DNA of 64,000 nucleotides from Gemmatales bacterium (GTDB taxonomy: Bacteria; Planctomycetota; Planctomycetia; Gemmatales; Gemmataceae): contig BPJP01000002.1 in assembly GCA_026004675.1 (NCBI GenBank), positions 310,001 to 374,000 on the forward strand, in the 5' to 3' direction. Below the pieces are notes generated by a model. It saw only the letters and a program-made list of their open reading frames with translations, was not told the origin of the DNA and searched no databases. The translations under genes were made by a program, and so were the position numbers. Shown piece by piece: positions 1 through 9,757 of the stretch; position 1 is the stretch's first letter; each line of letters begins with the position of its first letter.

Positions 1-3000
1 TGCCATCAGGAGCGACGCCGCAGGCAACGGGGCCGAGGAAGCCGGTCTTCCCTTTCGGCGTATTGTAGCTGAAGGGATAGACCGCTCCCTGATAGGTATT
101 GCCGACTTTTTGCAAACTCATGCGGACCAATCGGCGGGTGTCATATTCACAACCGACAATGTGATTTTCGAACGGGCCGAACAAAGGACCGCCTCGTTTC
201 CTGGCAACAGCGGTCGGTGTTTCCAGAAAACAGATGCCGTTGACGCTTCTCGTCCAGGGATGCGGAATCGCGATCGCTGGCGGCGTATCGTCCGGTTGGA
301 ACCCTCGTTTGCGTTCGATCGCGTTGATGAAGCCGTAGCGGGCACCTGGGATAACATGATTAAGCTCGTTGTAAGGATTCCAATTGCCCTGGTTGTCGGT
401 GGCGAAAAGTGCACCGCTCTTGTTCCGCGCCAGCCCCATCGGGAACCGATGGCCTCCCGAAACCAGTTCGATGTGAAAGAGACGTGGATCGTCGGCGGTG
501 GGCTGGCGTGGATCGAGCTTGATGACTTTGCCTCGAAGATGCGCTGCTGCTGGCGAGCGGTTGTCTTGCTGACAAGCCAACGCGATGTAGTAGGAGCCTT
601 TGTCGTCGCGGGGCAAACCAATGGCCCAATCGTGGTAATCATCGGTGTGCCCCCAGCCGGATGCGAGCGTGATCACTCGATCCGCTCTCCCATCCCCGTC
701 GTCGTCAAAGAGCCTCAAAAGGGCATATTTATTCACGACGTCCACATAATGATCGTAGGCGGCAGCGCCATAGGGGGCGGCCAATTCGTCGCTGTAAAGC
801 TGCAACTGGTCTTCCAGCCCGTCGCCGTCGGTATCGCGAGCCAGCCAGACACGCCCTTTGAGGGAAGTGATGACCAGCGTGCCGTCCGGCTTCCAGGCGA
901 ATCCGGTAGGCATCAAATGGTTTGGCAAAGGCAGGCGGGTTGCTTCGTAGCCGGGAACAACGTCCAACGCCACGGGCATTGGCGGCATCTCATCCGCCGC
1001 CTTTTCGACAATGCGGTCGACAGGTAAATCCGTTTCGTATGCCAACTCGAAGGAAGCCGATCCGTCTCGGGTGAAAACCACCATTCTTCCCTTGTCGATA
1101 TCGGCGAGACGCCCCGTTAGTATTCTGCCATGAAGCTCGACATGTTTGCCGAGAGGTGAGGCGAATGTCTTCTCCGAGGTCTCGGCGCGGCTGGTGGGGA
1201 CGCCGATTCTCCAGGCGAATGGCAATTTGTCGGACATGCCGGTGACAGTGATGCGCCGAACGAAGCCGGACTGGTTTTTCTTCGACGGTTTCGTAGTCAA
1301 CGTTTCTTTGACATGGACGACGATTTTGCCGGGAAACACGAGTCGGCGTTCAAATTCAAGGCCGCCGCGGACATGCCGGTAGCGGTCGATTTCGGTGGGA
1401 AATTGTCCGACGAGTTCAGGCAGGATGAGGTTGTTTTTGCCGACGAGGGCCAATTCGGAAATCGCGGCGCCAGCCGGCAACAGGTTCACGCCAGCCGCTT
1501 CCCAGAACCAGGTTTTTCCCTCGGTGTGTTGTCGCGCTGTGTCGCCGATCCACCATGCCGCCAGACGATTGGTTTCCAGATCGATCAAGATGTTGTGACG
1601 GTTCGGCAGTCCGATCAGCCAGGGCTTGATGAAGACGTTGCCGCCGTAGCGAAGAACGTCGGTCAAGACAAAAGCACGTTCATCCGGGGCGTTTCCTGAA
1701 TGGCGAACGATGCGGACGGGATTGGGTCTGGGAGGGATGAAGTCGGGCCGGTTCAGGACGGACCACACGGCGGCGAGCTGCCGATCGATGTCCCCATCGA
1801 GTACGCCTTGCACGGGCAATTGCACGGAAGGCATCTCCATGTTGGGGACGATACGTGCTGGGTTGCGAACGAAACGGTCGAACCAAGAGCGACGAATCCG
1901 CTGGCCGAGTTGCAATAATTGGGGGCCGCGAGTTCCTAACGGTCCTTTGGCCGGTGCGACCTTGCCGATCGGATGGCAGCTTAAACAGCCGAATCCATCG
2001 GCAGTCACGAGCCGACCGGCCTGAATGACCATCTCGTCGCCGACTTCGATGATTCGCCTTTGATCGATATCTGGTATGCGGTCCTTGGTGACGAAATAGT
2101 CGACCAGCGCTTTCGCCTCTTGCTCGGACAGGGGGAACCTGGGCATGCGAATTTTCAGCCAGGGTCGGCGATCCGGCGTCGTTCGACGAATGGCAGCCAG
2201 GAGCGCATCGGCATGCAGTTTGTCGCCGACGCTGTTGAGCGAAGGCGGGGTAAGAGCCGGCAAAAGTGTCGCCAGTGATGTTTCCGCGCTCACTGTTTGG
2301 GGCAGCTGGTCGGCGATTCCCCCTGCTGCACCGCGAGCATGGCACGCCAAACAATTGCGTTCAGCAAGAACGAGATCGCCAGTCGCAAGCGACTGTCGCC
2401 CTTTGGTTCGTGGCAGTTGGCTGATGAATGCTTTCAAGGCGGCCTGGTCCGCCGACGCCAGAGAATATCCAGGGCGATGGTGCTGGGCGTCCGGCTGGCT
2501 CAAGCAACTTTTTTCCCAATTCGAAGAGGAGTGAAGCGGAATCAGCGGAAGTCGGCGAAACGACTCAGAATTGGGCAAACGATGGCAGCTGCCGCACCGG
2601 CTCGTCTCGATGATTTCCTTTCCTTTGGCTGCCAATTCACGACTAAATGCAAGATCGGCTACCGGTTTTCGTTCCTTCTTCAGCGAGGCCAGATAGGCAG
2701 CTAAGTTGACACGATCTTTCTCCTCGATTTCGAAAACCGGCATGCGGTGATCGCGATTGATGGCAGCAGGGTCTTTGAGCCAGCGGAGAAAGAAGGACGC
2801 TGGGCGTTTATCGGCGACCTCGCTGAGATCGCCGCCGCCGAACAGTCCACTTTTGCCGAGGTCTCCCTCTGTATGGCACGCCAGGCATCCGAGTGAACGA
2901 AACAGAAGCCGACCCGCCTTGACGTCTTGCTTTCGTTTGCGCGAAGAATCTTGCTTGGGTGGCTTGTCCGAAGCCTGCCAGAGAAATGCAGTCACCGCCT

Positions 3001-3742
3001 TTGCATCCTCTTCCGAGAGGTCGAAGTAGGGCATGCGACGCGAGAAGCTGTTGCCCTGGTTGTTGCCCGACCTGGTGCGCAAATGCCGCACCAACCAGGC
3101 AGGTTCCATGTTGCCGGCAAGTCGATCCAGGGCTGGTGCGGGCGGGAACGAACCAGCCAGTGGGATATCATGACACGCCCCGCAACGCAAAGCGTGATTG
3201 AGAAGGCGACCGCGCTCGAAAGTTGATGGCGGCGCTTCGCTCGGAGCGTGAAACAGCCAATGCGATTCGATCGGCTCCAAGCCGAACTGCGGCCCCGACC
3301 AGTACAGTGCGATCTTCGGTGTATCGGCGGTCGCTTCGAAATCGACGACAATGGGTAGCAAGCCGAAATCCAAGGAGACGATTTGACCCGTCACCCACGT
3401 CGGCTTGTTTGTTTTTTCCCTCAGAAGCACCTTACCATCGATACGCAGCGTGATCGAACCGGAAACGTGAGCTTTGAACTGGTACTTCCCTTCGGTCTTG
3501 ACGAAAAGTCGGCCTTTCCACTGGGCAGAAAACTTACCGGCCTCAAGCCTGGGGTCGACCGGGATTTTCGACCAATCGTAGGAAATCGTTTCGTCGATCC
3601 GTTGAAAGCGAACGCCTTTTTCTCCAGTAAACTGAACAACAAGCCCAGGCCGCCAGTCGATCTCGTCGTCATGCGCTGCGGCACGGAGGGGGGAGACAAA
3701 AGCCGTTAGCAAAATCGTCGTTGCGATAGTGAATTTACCCAT
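1..3742 (-). CDS. PVC-type multihaem PA14/dehydrogenase protein, C-terminus cut off by window edge
   Basis: Secreted planctomycete-type redox protein; at least 1247 codons are present and no stop is reached. The ATG at 3742 follows AAGAAGGAAC and opens a signal peptide (MGKFTIATTILLTAF). A PA14-like carbohydrate-binding region comes next (about residues 30-130). Five CxxCH haem sites are in one frame, with first Cys near residues 187, 286, 383, 464 and 586 (CGACH, CLACH, CGSCH, CLACH, CLSCH). The C-terminal part is a membrane-bound-dehydrogenase/sorbosone-dehydrogenase-like beta-propeller with calcium-loop-like repeats (DTDGDGLEDQL, DDDGDGRADRV). I checked the frame at several points and saw no shift. 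Its neighbours downstream on the same map side are a pentahaem cytochrome and a metallohydrolase, so a secreted oxidation of a sugar-like substrate is inferred. The substrate is unknown. Confidence 0.85.
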   Translation of the reverse strand, partial: MGKFTIATTILLTAFVSPLRAAAHDDEIDWRPGLVVQFTGEKGVRFQRIDETISYDWSKIPVDPRLEAGKFSAQWKGRLFVKTEGKYQFKAHVSGSITLRIDGKVLLREKTNKPTWVTGQIVSLDFGLLPIVVDFEATADTPKIALYWSGPQFGLEPIESHWLFHAPSEAPPSTFERGRLLNHALRCGACHDIPLAGSFPPAPALDRLAGNMEPAWLVRHLRTRSGNNQGNSFSRRMPYFDLSEEDAKAVTAFLWQASDKPPKQDSSRKRKQDVKAGRLLFRSLGCLACHTEGDLGKSGLFGGGDLSEVADKRPASFFLRWLKDPAAINRDHRMPVFEIEEKDRVNLAAYLASLKKERKPVADLAFSRELAAKGKEIIETSRCGSCHRLPNSESFRRLPLIPLHSSSNWEKSCLSQPDAQHHRPGYSLASADQAALKAFISQLPRTKGRQSLATGDLVLAERNCLACHARGAAGGIADQLPQTVSAETSLATLLPALTPPSLNSVGDKLHADALLAAIRRTTPDRRPWLKIRMPRFPLSEQEAKALVDYFVTKDRIPDIDQRRIIEVGDEMVIQAGRLVTADGFGCLSCHPIGKVAPAKGPLGTRGPQLLQLGQRIRRSWFDRFVRNPARIVPNMEMPSVQLPVQGVLDGDIDRQLAAVWSVLNRPDFIPPRPNPVRIVRHSGNAPDERAFVLTDVLRYGGNVFIKPWLIGLPNRHNILIDLETNRLAAWWIGDTARQHTEGKTWFWEAAGVNLLPAGAAISELALVGKNNLILPELVGQFPTEIDRYRHVRGGLEFERRLVFPGKIVVHVKETLTTKPSKKNQSGFVRRITVTGMSDKLPFAWRIGVPTSRAETSEKTFASPLGKHVELHGRILTGRLADIDKGRMVVFTRDGSASFELAYETDLPVDRIVEKAADEMPPMPVALDVVPGYEATRLPLPNHLMPTGFAWKPDGTLVITSLKGRVWLARDTDGDGLEDQLQLYSDELAAPYGAAAYDHYVDVVNKYALLRLFDDDGDGRADRVITLASGWGHTDDYHDWAIGLPRDDKGSYYIALACQQDNRSPAAAHLRGKVIKLDPRQPTADDPRLFHIELVSGGHRFPMGLARNKSGALFATDNQGNWNPYNELNHVIPGARYGFINAIERKRGFQPDDTPPAIAIPHPWTRSVNGICFLETPTAVARKRGGPLFGPFENHIVGCEYDTRRLVRMSLQKVGNTYQGAVYPFSYNTPKGKTGFLGPVACGVAPDG

Positions 3743-3816
3743 GTTCCTTCTTGGGAATAAGCAACTTGGAAACTCGCTCACGCAAAACTGGGGACACGAG
3801 CGAGCGAAAGTTATCA

Positions 3817-5325
3817 TTATGGCGCGGTCTTGGGGCGACAGCTAAGCCATTTTTCGGCGATTACGAATTCATTTTCTGGCCAGGATTTTTGTCTGGCGAC
3901 GCGGTCCCAAAAACGGCGGTAGATCAAACGAATGCGGACTTTGTCCGTATCGGGCGAAAACACATAACTCGAGGTATGCTGTTCGTCGGGTTTGAGCCGA
4001 CTGTCGATCACTTCGGGCCGGGCGAGCCAGAACGGAACGGGTTTGTTGCCGTCGAAATCCTGAAGCAGTTTAGCGAACAACAACCCGGGTTTTCCTTGCA
4101 GGTTGGCAGCCTCCTCGCCCAGAACGGGACCATCCTGCAGCGGTTGGGGAGTGCCGTCCGTCGCAAATGCCTCTACCACCAGGAGCAGATGCCGATCAAC
4201 AAAGCCGGTTGGAACCCGATGGCCGACATCGTGAACGCTGATAGCAACATTGCATTCCGTCCCGCGGTCTGATCGGATGAGATCGGCTGACAAGTCGATG
4301 CAGCCGCGCAACATCGCTGGCTGGCTTCCCGGGAAGGTGTGCGACGCCAGCGTCCAGGCGTTGCGATCGATTCCTCCGTGTGCCGGGGCCAGGTTTCGCA
4401 GTCTGCCTGTCGGGGTCATATGGCACGCCTGGCATTCTTTTCCCTCTCGGCGGGCTGGACTCTCCAGCCACTCGGAATAGGTGCTGTAGACGTGGATGCC
4501 GAAGACGATCCCTTCGTGGCATGAAGCGCAATATCGGCTTTCACGATAAACCGGCGAAAAGGTGTCTTGCCCGCGATCGACATCATCGAGCGGTCCGAAA
4601 GTGACTTGCCCTTCTCTTGGGCGCAGCAACTTCAAGCCAAATCGGCCGTGAGTCAATCCGATCCGCCGCTCATCGACATCGGCGACTTTGTGGCAAAAGT
4701 CGCAATGAACACCTCGGCGGTCAACACCTTTCGCTTTGCGCAAATCGTAGATGTCATCGCCGCGCGCGGTCGGAGCATGACAGGAGCTACAGACGGCTGA
4801 ACCATCGGCATATTCGTCAAGAAGGCTCCACGAAGGATCGCGGTGGCCATGCCAGTCGCGCCCCTCATAAAGATTCATGAAACGTTTGTTTGCCAGCGTA
4901 TCCGAGTGGCTGCTGTTTTGCCATTCGCGGTAGATTTCAGCATGGCAGTTGGCACAATTGTCAGGCGACTGAGGGTCTGGACCAGGCTCGATCCAGCGGT
5001 AGTCTTCGAAATCCTCTGCTGGCAGCGGCCGCAGCGCGAGAGTGACAGGAGACAGGCCAGGCTGCTGCCCGACGATATAATATCCGGCTTTCCACGCGGT
5101 GACCCGACGACGCGGCTCGCTGGCAGGCAACTCGAAGCGTCCGAAACGATCCGTTTGAACATACCACTCGCATCCTTGGTATCGGACAATGGCTCGGGAA
5201 ACAGGGCCGTTCTGGTCGCGCACCAATCCGGAAACGGTCAGCCGGAGACCGCCGGTATCAAGCCCCCCCAACAGAGCAGAGACGACCAACAACCATCCCA
5301 AAGCCAGTCGTTGCCGGGTTATCAT
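3817..5325 (-). CDS. Pentahaem cytochrome c (cytochrome c554-like) with N-terminal carboxypeptidase-regulatory-like domain
   Basis: Exported electron carrier of about 502 residues. A reading frame with a TTG start reaches 5343, but the ATG at 5325 is preferred: GAGGT lies just upstream and it opens the signal peptide MITRQRLALGWLLVVSALLGG. After the signal comes a small beta-sandwich resembling carboxypeptidase regulatory domains (VSGLVRDQNGPVSRAIV). Five CxxCH sites follow (CANCH, CSSCH, CDFCH, CASCH, CQACH, roughly residues 124, 179, 208, 266 and 298). The C-terminus is haem-free. The 26-bp spacing from the upstream metallohydrolase stop suggests co-transcription. It probably passes electrons in the periplasm, perhaps from the adjacent multihaem dehydrogenase-like protein. 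Nitrite- or hydroxylamine-type catalysis cannot be assigned. Confidence 0.85.
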   Translation of the reverse strand: MITRQRLALGWLLVVSALLGGLDTGGLRLTVSGLVRDQNGPVSRAIVRYQGCEWYVQTDRFGRFELPASEPRRRVTAWKAGYYIVGQQPGLSPVTLALRPLPAEDFEDYRWIEPGPDPQSPDNCANCHAEIYREWQNSSHSDTLANKRFMNLYEGRDWHGHRDPSWSLLDEYADGSAVCSSCHAPTARGDDIYDLRKAKGVDRRGVHCDFCHKVADVDERRIGLTHGRFGLKLLRPREGQVTFGPLDDVDRGQDTFSPVYRESRYCASCHEGIVFGIHVYSTYSEWLESPARREGKECQACHMTPTGRLRNLAPAHGGIDRNAWTLASHTFPGSQPAMLRGCIDLSADLIRSDRGTECNVAISVHDVGHRVPTGFVDRHLLLVVEAFATDGTPQPLQDGPVLGEEAANLQGKPGLLFAKLLQDFDGNKPVPFWLARPEVIDSRLKPDEQHTSSYVFSPDTDKVRIRLIYRRFWDRVARQKSWPENEFVIAEKWLSCRPKTAP

Positions 5326-5351
5326 TGCGATTCTACCTCGCAATCGTTCGA

Positions 5352-6917
5352 TTATTTGCCGCGATCGTTCATTCGTTTTTGCAGGTCGACGATGGCATCG
5401 CGATAAATGGCCAACACTTTCTCACGTGCCTCGGGCGAACGGAAACGCCCCCTAGCGCGAACATCGGCCAGGGCCTGTTCCACCAGCTTCAATAGTGTTT
5501 GGGCGGATTCGAGCAGAAAAACACGCTTGCCGCCAACGTCGACGTAAACCGGCGAAGTGTGGGCGAAAAGAACCTGTTCCAATTCGTTTCGGCTTTTACC
5601 GTTTGCAATTCGAGCGGCGAACCAGCACGGCTCATCGACGCGAATGGTCTCGGCGATGTGTCCACGAAACGCTTTTCCGTCTTTTGCGGATTTGGCCGAT
5701 GCCACTACTTTTCCGTTTTGCACCAATTGCAATTCCCCAAACTCGTGCCGGCCCAGGGCGGACGCTTTCACGTGAACCTTGGTGGCTTTCTCCAGTTTCA
5801 GTACCGAACCGATCGGCTGATCGTTGACAGTCAAGGTAAGCAGAGGTCCATTGGTAACGAGATTCTTCCCAGCCTTGACTGCGTCGAGCCAGTTGGCGAT
5901 GGTTACTGGACCGTCGACTCGAGCGTAAACGCGGGCGAAGTCGTACAAAAACCAGTCGGTTCCCGTGCTAATAGGCATACGCATGCCGATGTTGAGGTAG
6001 TGGTAGTAGGTATCTTCGTATTGGTCGCGTCGACTGCCATCGAAGACATTGATGGCGTTCAGCCGACTGGCAAGAGCATTGGGCACGTCTTCGTAGCCGA
6101 ACGTGTTGTGGCACCAGATGATGGTCGCCCCTTGTTTGCGGGCAGCATCGATTCCGGGTCGCAAGGGCGTGTCGTCGAAACCTTGCTTGGTGATTCCCGG
6201 CCCCAGGCTCGCCGGTTTGATGTGCTTTTTCAGGTTCAAAAACATGACGTGCCCGTATCCCTGGCCAAAACCCGTAAAGTTGTGCCGATATTCTTCGCCG
6301 TTGTTGACAAGAACGCCAGTGTTGTCGAACTGTTTCAAGTCGCCAGGCGGGTACTCGTTGGTGATGTAGGTCCGGTCGTCTTGAAACCGTTCGAGATAAG
6401 AGATGAAGAGAATTTTCAAACGGTCAGCGGCTGGAATGAGTCGGAGGTATTCATCGCTCTTTTTTCTTGTCATGTTGCGAAGATGGAGATGGGTATTGCC
6501 CGCAACGAGGCGTCGTTCTTCCGGGCGAAAGAGAAAGGGGAGTCGAATTTGGATTTCGGTTGGAGCATTTTCTCGCAAGTCGAACAGTCTTTCGACGCGT
6601 TCGGTTTCCAAGCCGGCCAAGGCCGTGATGTGGATTTTGGCGGGAGGCAAAGTTATGACGTTACCGGCAGCCGATACGACATACCAACCTTTGGCGTTTT
6701 GGCCGCGCAACCCCAAAAGCCTGTCGAAAAGGCCGGCCAGTTCGAGAGGTTTGTCGGCCCCATCCATCGTTACCCGAATCACACCCGACAAGGGTTCTCC
6801 CCTGTCGTCGACCAGCTTCAGGGAAACCTTGACGAAATCGGGTTTCGGCTGAGCACCGAGGAAGGCACACACGCTTATGAGCGTGGCCGACAAGGTGCCA
6901 AGAGCAAGAGAACGCAT
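5352..6917 (-). CDS. CehA/McbA-family (PHP-like) secreted metallohydrolase
   Basis: About 521 residues from the ATG at 6917, chosen because it begins a clear signal peptide (MRSLALGTLSATLISVCAFLG). The frame extends upstream to 7013 without a better start. The C-terminal half has PHP/CehA-type metal motifs: NTHLHL, WCHNTFGY and STGTDWF. An N-terminal beta domain (about 100-150 residues) precedes it. CehA/McbA proteins hydrolyse phosphoester or carbamate bonds with a metal centre; the substrate here is unknown. It is the first gene of a probable three-gene minus-strand unit with the pentahaem cytochrome and the large PA14/cytochrome protein. Family assignment is fairly firm; function is inferred. 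Confidence 0.75.
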   Translation of the reverse strand: MRSLALGTLSATLISVCAFLGAQPKPDFVKVSLKLVDDRGEPLSGVIRVTMDGADKPLELAGLFDRLLGLRGQNAKGWYVVSAAGNVITLPPAKIHITALAGLETERVERLFDLRENAPTEIQIRLPFLFRPEERRLVAGNTHLHLRNMTRKKSDEYLRLIPAADRLKILFISYLERFQDDRTYITNEYPPGDLKQFDNTGVLVNNGEEYRHNFTGFGQGYGHVMFLNLKKHIKPASLGPGITKQGFDDTPLRPGIDAARKQGATIIWCHNTFGYEDVPNALASRLNAINVFDGSRRDQYEDTYYHYLNIGMRMPISTGTDWFLYDFARVYARVDGPVTIANWLDAVKAGKNLVTNGPLLTLTVNDQPIGSVLKLEKATKVHVKASALGRHEFGELQLVQNGKVVASAKSAKDGKAFRGHIAETIRVDEPCWFAARIANGKSRNELEQVLFAHTSPVYVDVGGKRVFLLESAQTLLKLVEQALADVRARGRFRSPEAREKVLAIYRDAIVDLQKRMNDRGK

Positions 6918-7069
6918 GACCGTCTCGTCAAACCAAAGTAATGGCGATAGCAGGTTCATCCATTCTAGCGGAGCGAATGGCCGGGATGAAAAAAGATTTT
7001 GATTCCTGCGCACGCCAAGAGGTCAAGCAAACGGCGTTTGCAATCGGCTGCTGGCGGACGAGAGAGAGG

Positions 7070-9337
7070 TCAATTCGAGTCGTCTGTTTTTTTTCGTTTC
7101 GGATAGAGGCGGAAGACAGCTGTGCTGCCGTCGCCTTTTCCGATGGCCACATAGCGACCGTCGTGAGTGATGGCGGCACTATTGACCAGCATGCCAAGAT
7201 TCCACTCTCTCATTTTTTCAGTGGTTTCCAGGTCCCAGAGGATAATCTGGCCGCGATTGCCTACCGAGAGGAGGCGATTTCCTTCGGGTGGAAAGAGAAG
7301 TTTCTGGACGACGTCGGAATGGCCTGTCAACAGAGCGGATTGTTGGTTAGGCAAGTCCCAAATGCGAACCGTTTCGTCGACACTGCTGGAGGCGAGGAAA
7401 CGACGATCACCGGACATGCAAAGCGAACAGATTTCGCCGCTTTGACCTTGCAAGATGGTGCTCTTGGCTCCCCAAAGCCGGCCAAGATTCCACGTGCGAA
7501 TCGTGCCATCGCGTCCGCCGGAAAGGACCGTGCGGAAATCCTCGCCGAAAGTCAAGGCCAGCACAGCATCGGTATGGCCTTTCAACACGTATGTCGCCTT
7601 GATCTTTGCGTTGAACTCCTGGGGGGAGAGATCCCAGACACGGATGGTTTTGTCACTGCTGCCCGACGCCAAGTACTGGCCGGTGGGATCGAAGGCCAGG
7701 CACTCGACAGAGGCCATGTGCCCTTCAAGGCAAGCCAGCTGCCGAGGATAGTCGCCCTCCAAATTCCAAAGCAGAATCTTGCCATCGATGGTGCCTGAGG
7801 CGGAGGCGAGCAGTTTGCTATCGGGCGAAAAACAGACAGCATGGACTTCGCCATCATGAGCGAGAGGCAGGCGTTGTTCACTGGGCAAGCGACTGCTGAA
7901 ACCCCACAAGCAGATCGTGCCGTCGATGCCGGCCGAAGCCAGTCGATTGCGATCGGGGGAGAAAGCCAGGGCAAGAACCCATCCTCGGTGTCCGTGGAGT
8001 TCGGCGATGCGTTTCGGCTTCTCGGCCGATTCGACGTGCATGCCCGCTACCGGAACCAGCGCCTCTTCTGCTTTTTCCTGCTTGACTGCTTGTGCGTTCG
8101 TAGGATCCGCGGGCAAAGGCGTCACCTCGACCACAGCGGTGTTTTCCATATCCGCGTTGGGAGGTGGAGCTCCGTTTTCACAAGCAGCTGCCGGCGAATC
8201 GGTAACGGCACTCGTGGCTGTTGCTTTGAGGGTATCCGCAACCGCCGCCAACGCGTCGACTAGATGGCGAGGCTCCTGAAAACGGTCTTCCGGACGCTTC
8301 GACATCAATTTGTGAATGATGGCAGCCACCGCCTCCGGGACTTCCGGCCGCAATTTGGTTACAGGCTCTGGTTCATCCAGCTGATGCATCAGCAGCTTCT
8401 CGACGACCGAACCTTCCGTAAAGGGAGGCTGGCCTGTCAGAAGGAAATAGAACGTACACCCCACGCTGTACAGATCGGCTCGAATATCAACCTTGCTCGA
8501 GTTGCGTGCCTGTTCGGGAGCGATGAAATCGGGCGTGCCAATGATCGTGCCGACTTGCGTCAAGAACGAAGCGGCCTGCCCGTCCATTCCTTGAACGAGC
8601 CGTGCCAATCCCATGTCAAGGATTTTGACAATACCCCATCTGTTCGCTCCGTAATCCGGAATCGATTCCGTCGCTTTCGGCAACCGCGACACTAACAAGT
8701 TGGAAGGTTTGATGTCGCGGTGGACTAGCTGCTGCTCGAAGGCATGTTGCAGCCCCAGCGCCGTTTGCCGAATGTAATCGCATGCCTGCTCGATCGGCAG
8801 CGGACCGCGGTCGAAAACCAGCCTGGCCAGGTCGATGCCGTCGACGTACTCCATGGCAATGAAATGCGTGCCATCGATCTGGTCGGCGTCATAGATAATG
8901 ACAACGTTGGGATGGAAGAGCTGGGCAGCAGCCTGGGCTTCCCGTTGAAAACGATGAATGATTTCCGGGTCTTGCGACAACCGCTCGCGGCGGATGACTT
9001 TGAGAGCGACGATACGCTGCAGCCGCCGGTGCTTCGCCTTGTAGACTTGCCCCATTCCTCCTTCTCCGAGCAACTCGAGAAGGCGATAAGGCCCCAGCAC
9101 CAACTCGCCACCGCGCCCTTTGAGAAGATGGTCAACCTGAAACTGGGTCAATAGATTCCGGTCCAAGAGTCGATTGACCAACTCCTGCGGATCGTCCGAT
9201 ACGAGTTCAGCGCTGATCTCGTCCAACTGCGCTGGATCGAGAAGATCGCTGCTGCGAAGACAATCGATTAAGTCCGCTGCCGTCGGCATTCGGTCTGCCT
9301 CATTGGCCCGATTATCGCTCGTAGTGCATTGCCTCAT
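7070..9337 (-). CDS. Serine/threonine protein kinase with C-terminal WD40 propeller
   Basis: About 755 residues. Two ATGs compete: 9361, with little ribosome-binding sequence, and 9337, preceded by AAGGAAGAG, which I prefer. The kinase domain spans roughly residues 85-360, with glycine loop GEGGMGQVYKAK, VAIK-type lysine in ALKVI, catalytic HRDIKPSN, and DMG in place of DFG. Its N-terminus carries a short helical region often seen in planctomycete kinases (LLTQFQVDHLL). A charged, Pro/Ala-rich linker of about 70 residues contains no membrane helix. About seven WD40 repeats follow (LAFSPD, GTICLW, KTIRVWDL, ETVRIWDL). The protein is therefore probably cytoplasmic, with the propeller as a docking platform. 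It is transcribed divergently from adk. Confidence 0.9.
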   Translation of the reverse strand: MRQCTTSDNRANEADRMPTAADLIDCLRSSDLLDPAQLDEISAELVSDDPQELVNRLLDRNLLTQFQVDHLLKGRGGELVLGPYRLLELLGEGGMGQVYKAKHRRLQRIVALKVIRRERLSQDPEIIHRFQREAQAAAQLFHPNVVIIYDADQIDGTHFIAMEYVDGIDLARLVFDRGPLPIEQACDYIRQTALGLQHAFEQQLVHRDIKPSNLLVSRLPKATESIPDYGANRWGIVKILDMGLARLVQGMDGQAASFLTQVGTIIGTPDFIAPEQARNSSKVDIRADLYSVGCTFYFLLTGQPPFTEGSVVEKLLMHQLDEPEPVTKLRPEVPEAVAAIIHKLMSKRPEDRFQEPRHLVDALAAVADTLKATATSAVTDSPAAACENGAPPPNADMENTAVVEVTPLPADPTNAQAVKQEKAEEALVPVAGMHVESAEKPKRIAELHGHRGWVLALAFSPDRNRLASAGIDGTICLWGFSSRLPSEQRLPLAHDGEVHAVCFSPDSKLLASASGTIDGKILLWNLEGDYPRQLACLEGHMASVECLAFDPTGQYLASGSSDKTIRVWDLSPQEFNAKIKATYVLKGHTDAVLALTFGEDFRTVLSGGRDGTIRTWNLGRLWGAKSTILQGQSGEICSLCMSGDRRFLASSSVDETVRIWDLPNQQSALLTGHSDVVQKLLFPPEGNRLLSVGNRGQIILWDLETTEKMREWNLGMLVNSAAITHDGRYVAIGKGDGSTAVFRLYPKRKKTDDSN

Positions 9338-9361
9338 AAGCTCTTCCTTGAGCCGAACCAT

Positions 9362-9757
9362 CCCTTATACGAAACCGGCCACCCGCCTTGGCATTTCGTT
9401 TCTTTTTCCTATTATCGAACGGGCCAGACTGCTCGTGCTATGAATCCTGGCACATGGAATCATATGCACCTAGTCGCTAACCTCCCGTTTGCGCATCACT
9501 TTCTATCTTAAGAATAAGCGGCTCAAGTGTATCGAAAGGGAGCAGCCGACGCAAGGTGTCAGAAAAATTCGTATTCTCAAAGTTCCGCTGTCGAATTCCA
9601 ATTGCCGACGACGACCGCGAAAACGGGCTGCACGTGGAAGCAGGCGCGAAGCGATCGAGCTTTTGAGGGCGAGATGGAATCCGCTTTCTAGTCGGCGGCA
9701 AATTCGTAAAATCAAGGTGCCGTCATTGTCGAACGTAGTGCCACGGGCAGGTTTACC
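9362..9757. other. Intergenic region between divergent kinase and adk genes
   Basis: About 400 bases with no supportable gene. Small open frames here run in several phases without homology-like motifs or good ribosome-binding sites. The region must contain the promoters for the kinase (minus) and adk (plus), but I did not find a convincing -35/-10 pair. Confidence 0.5.

Noticed and set aside
5499..6941. 480-codon plus-strand frame opposite the CehA-like gene
   Set aside because: Shadow of the metallohydrolase; no motif or ribosome site.
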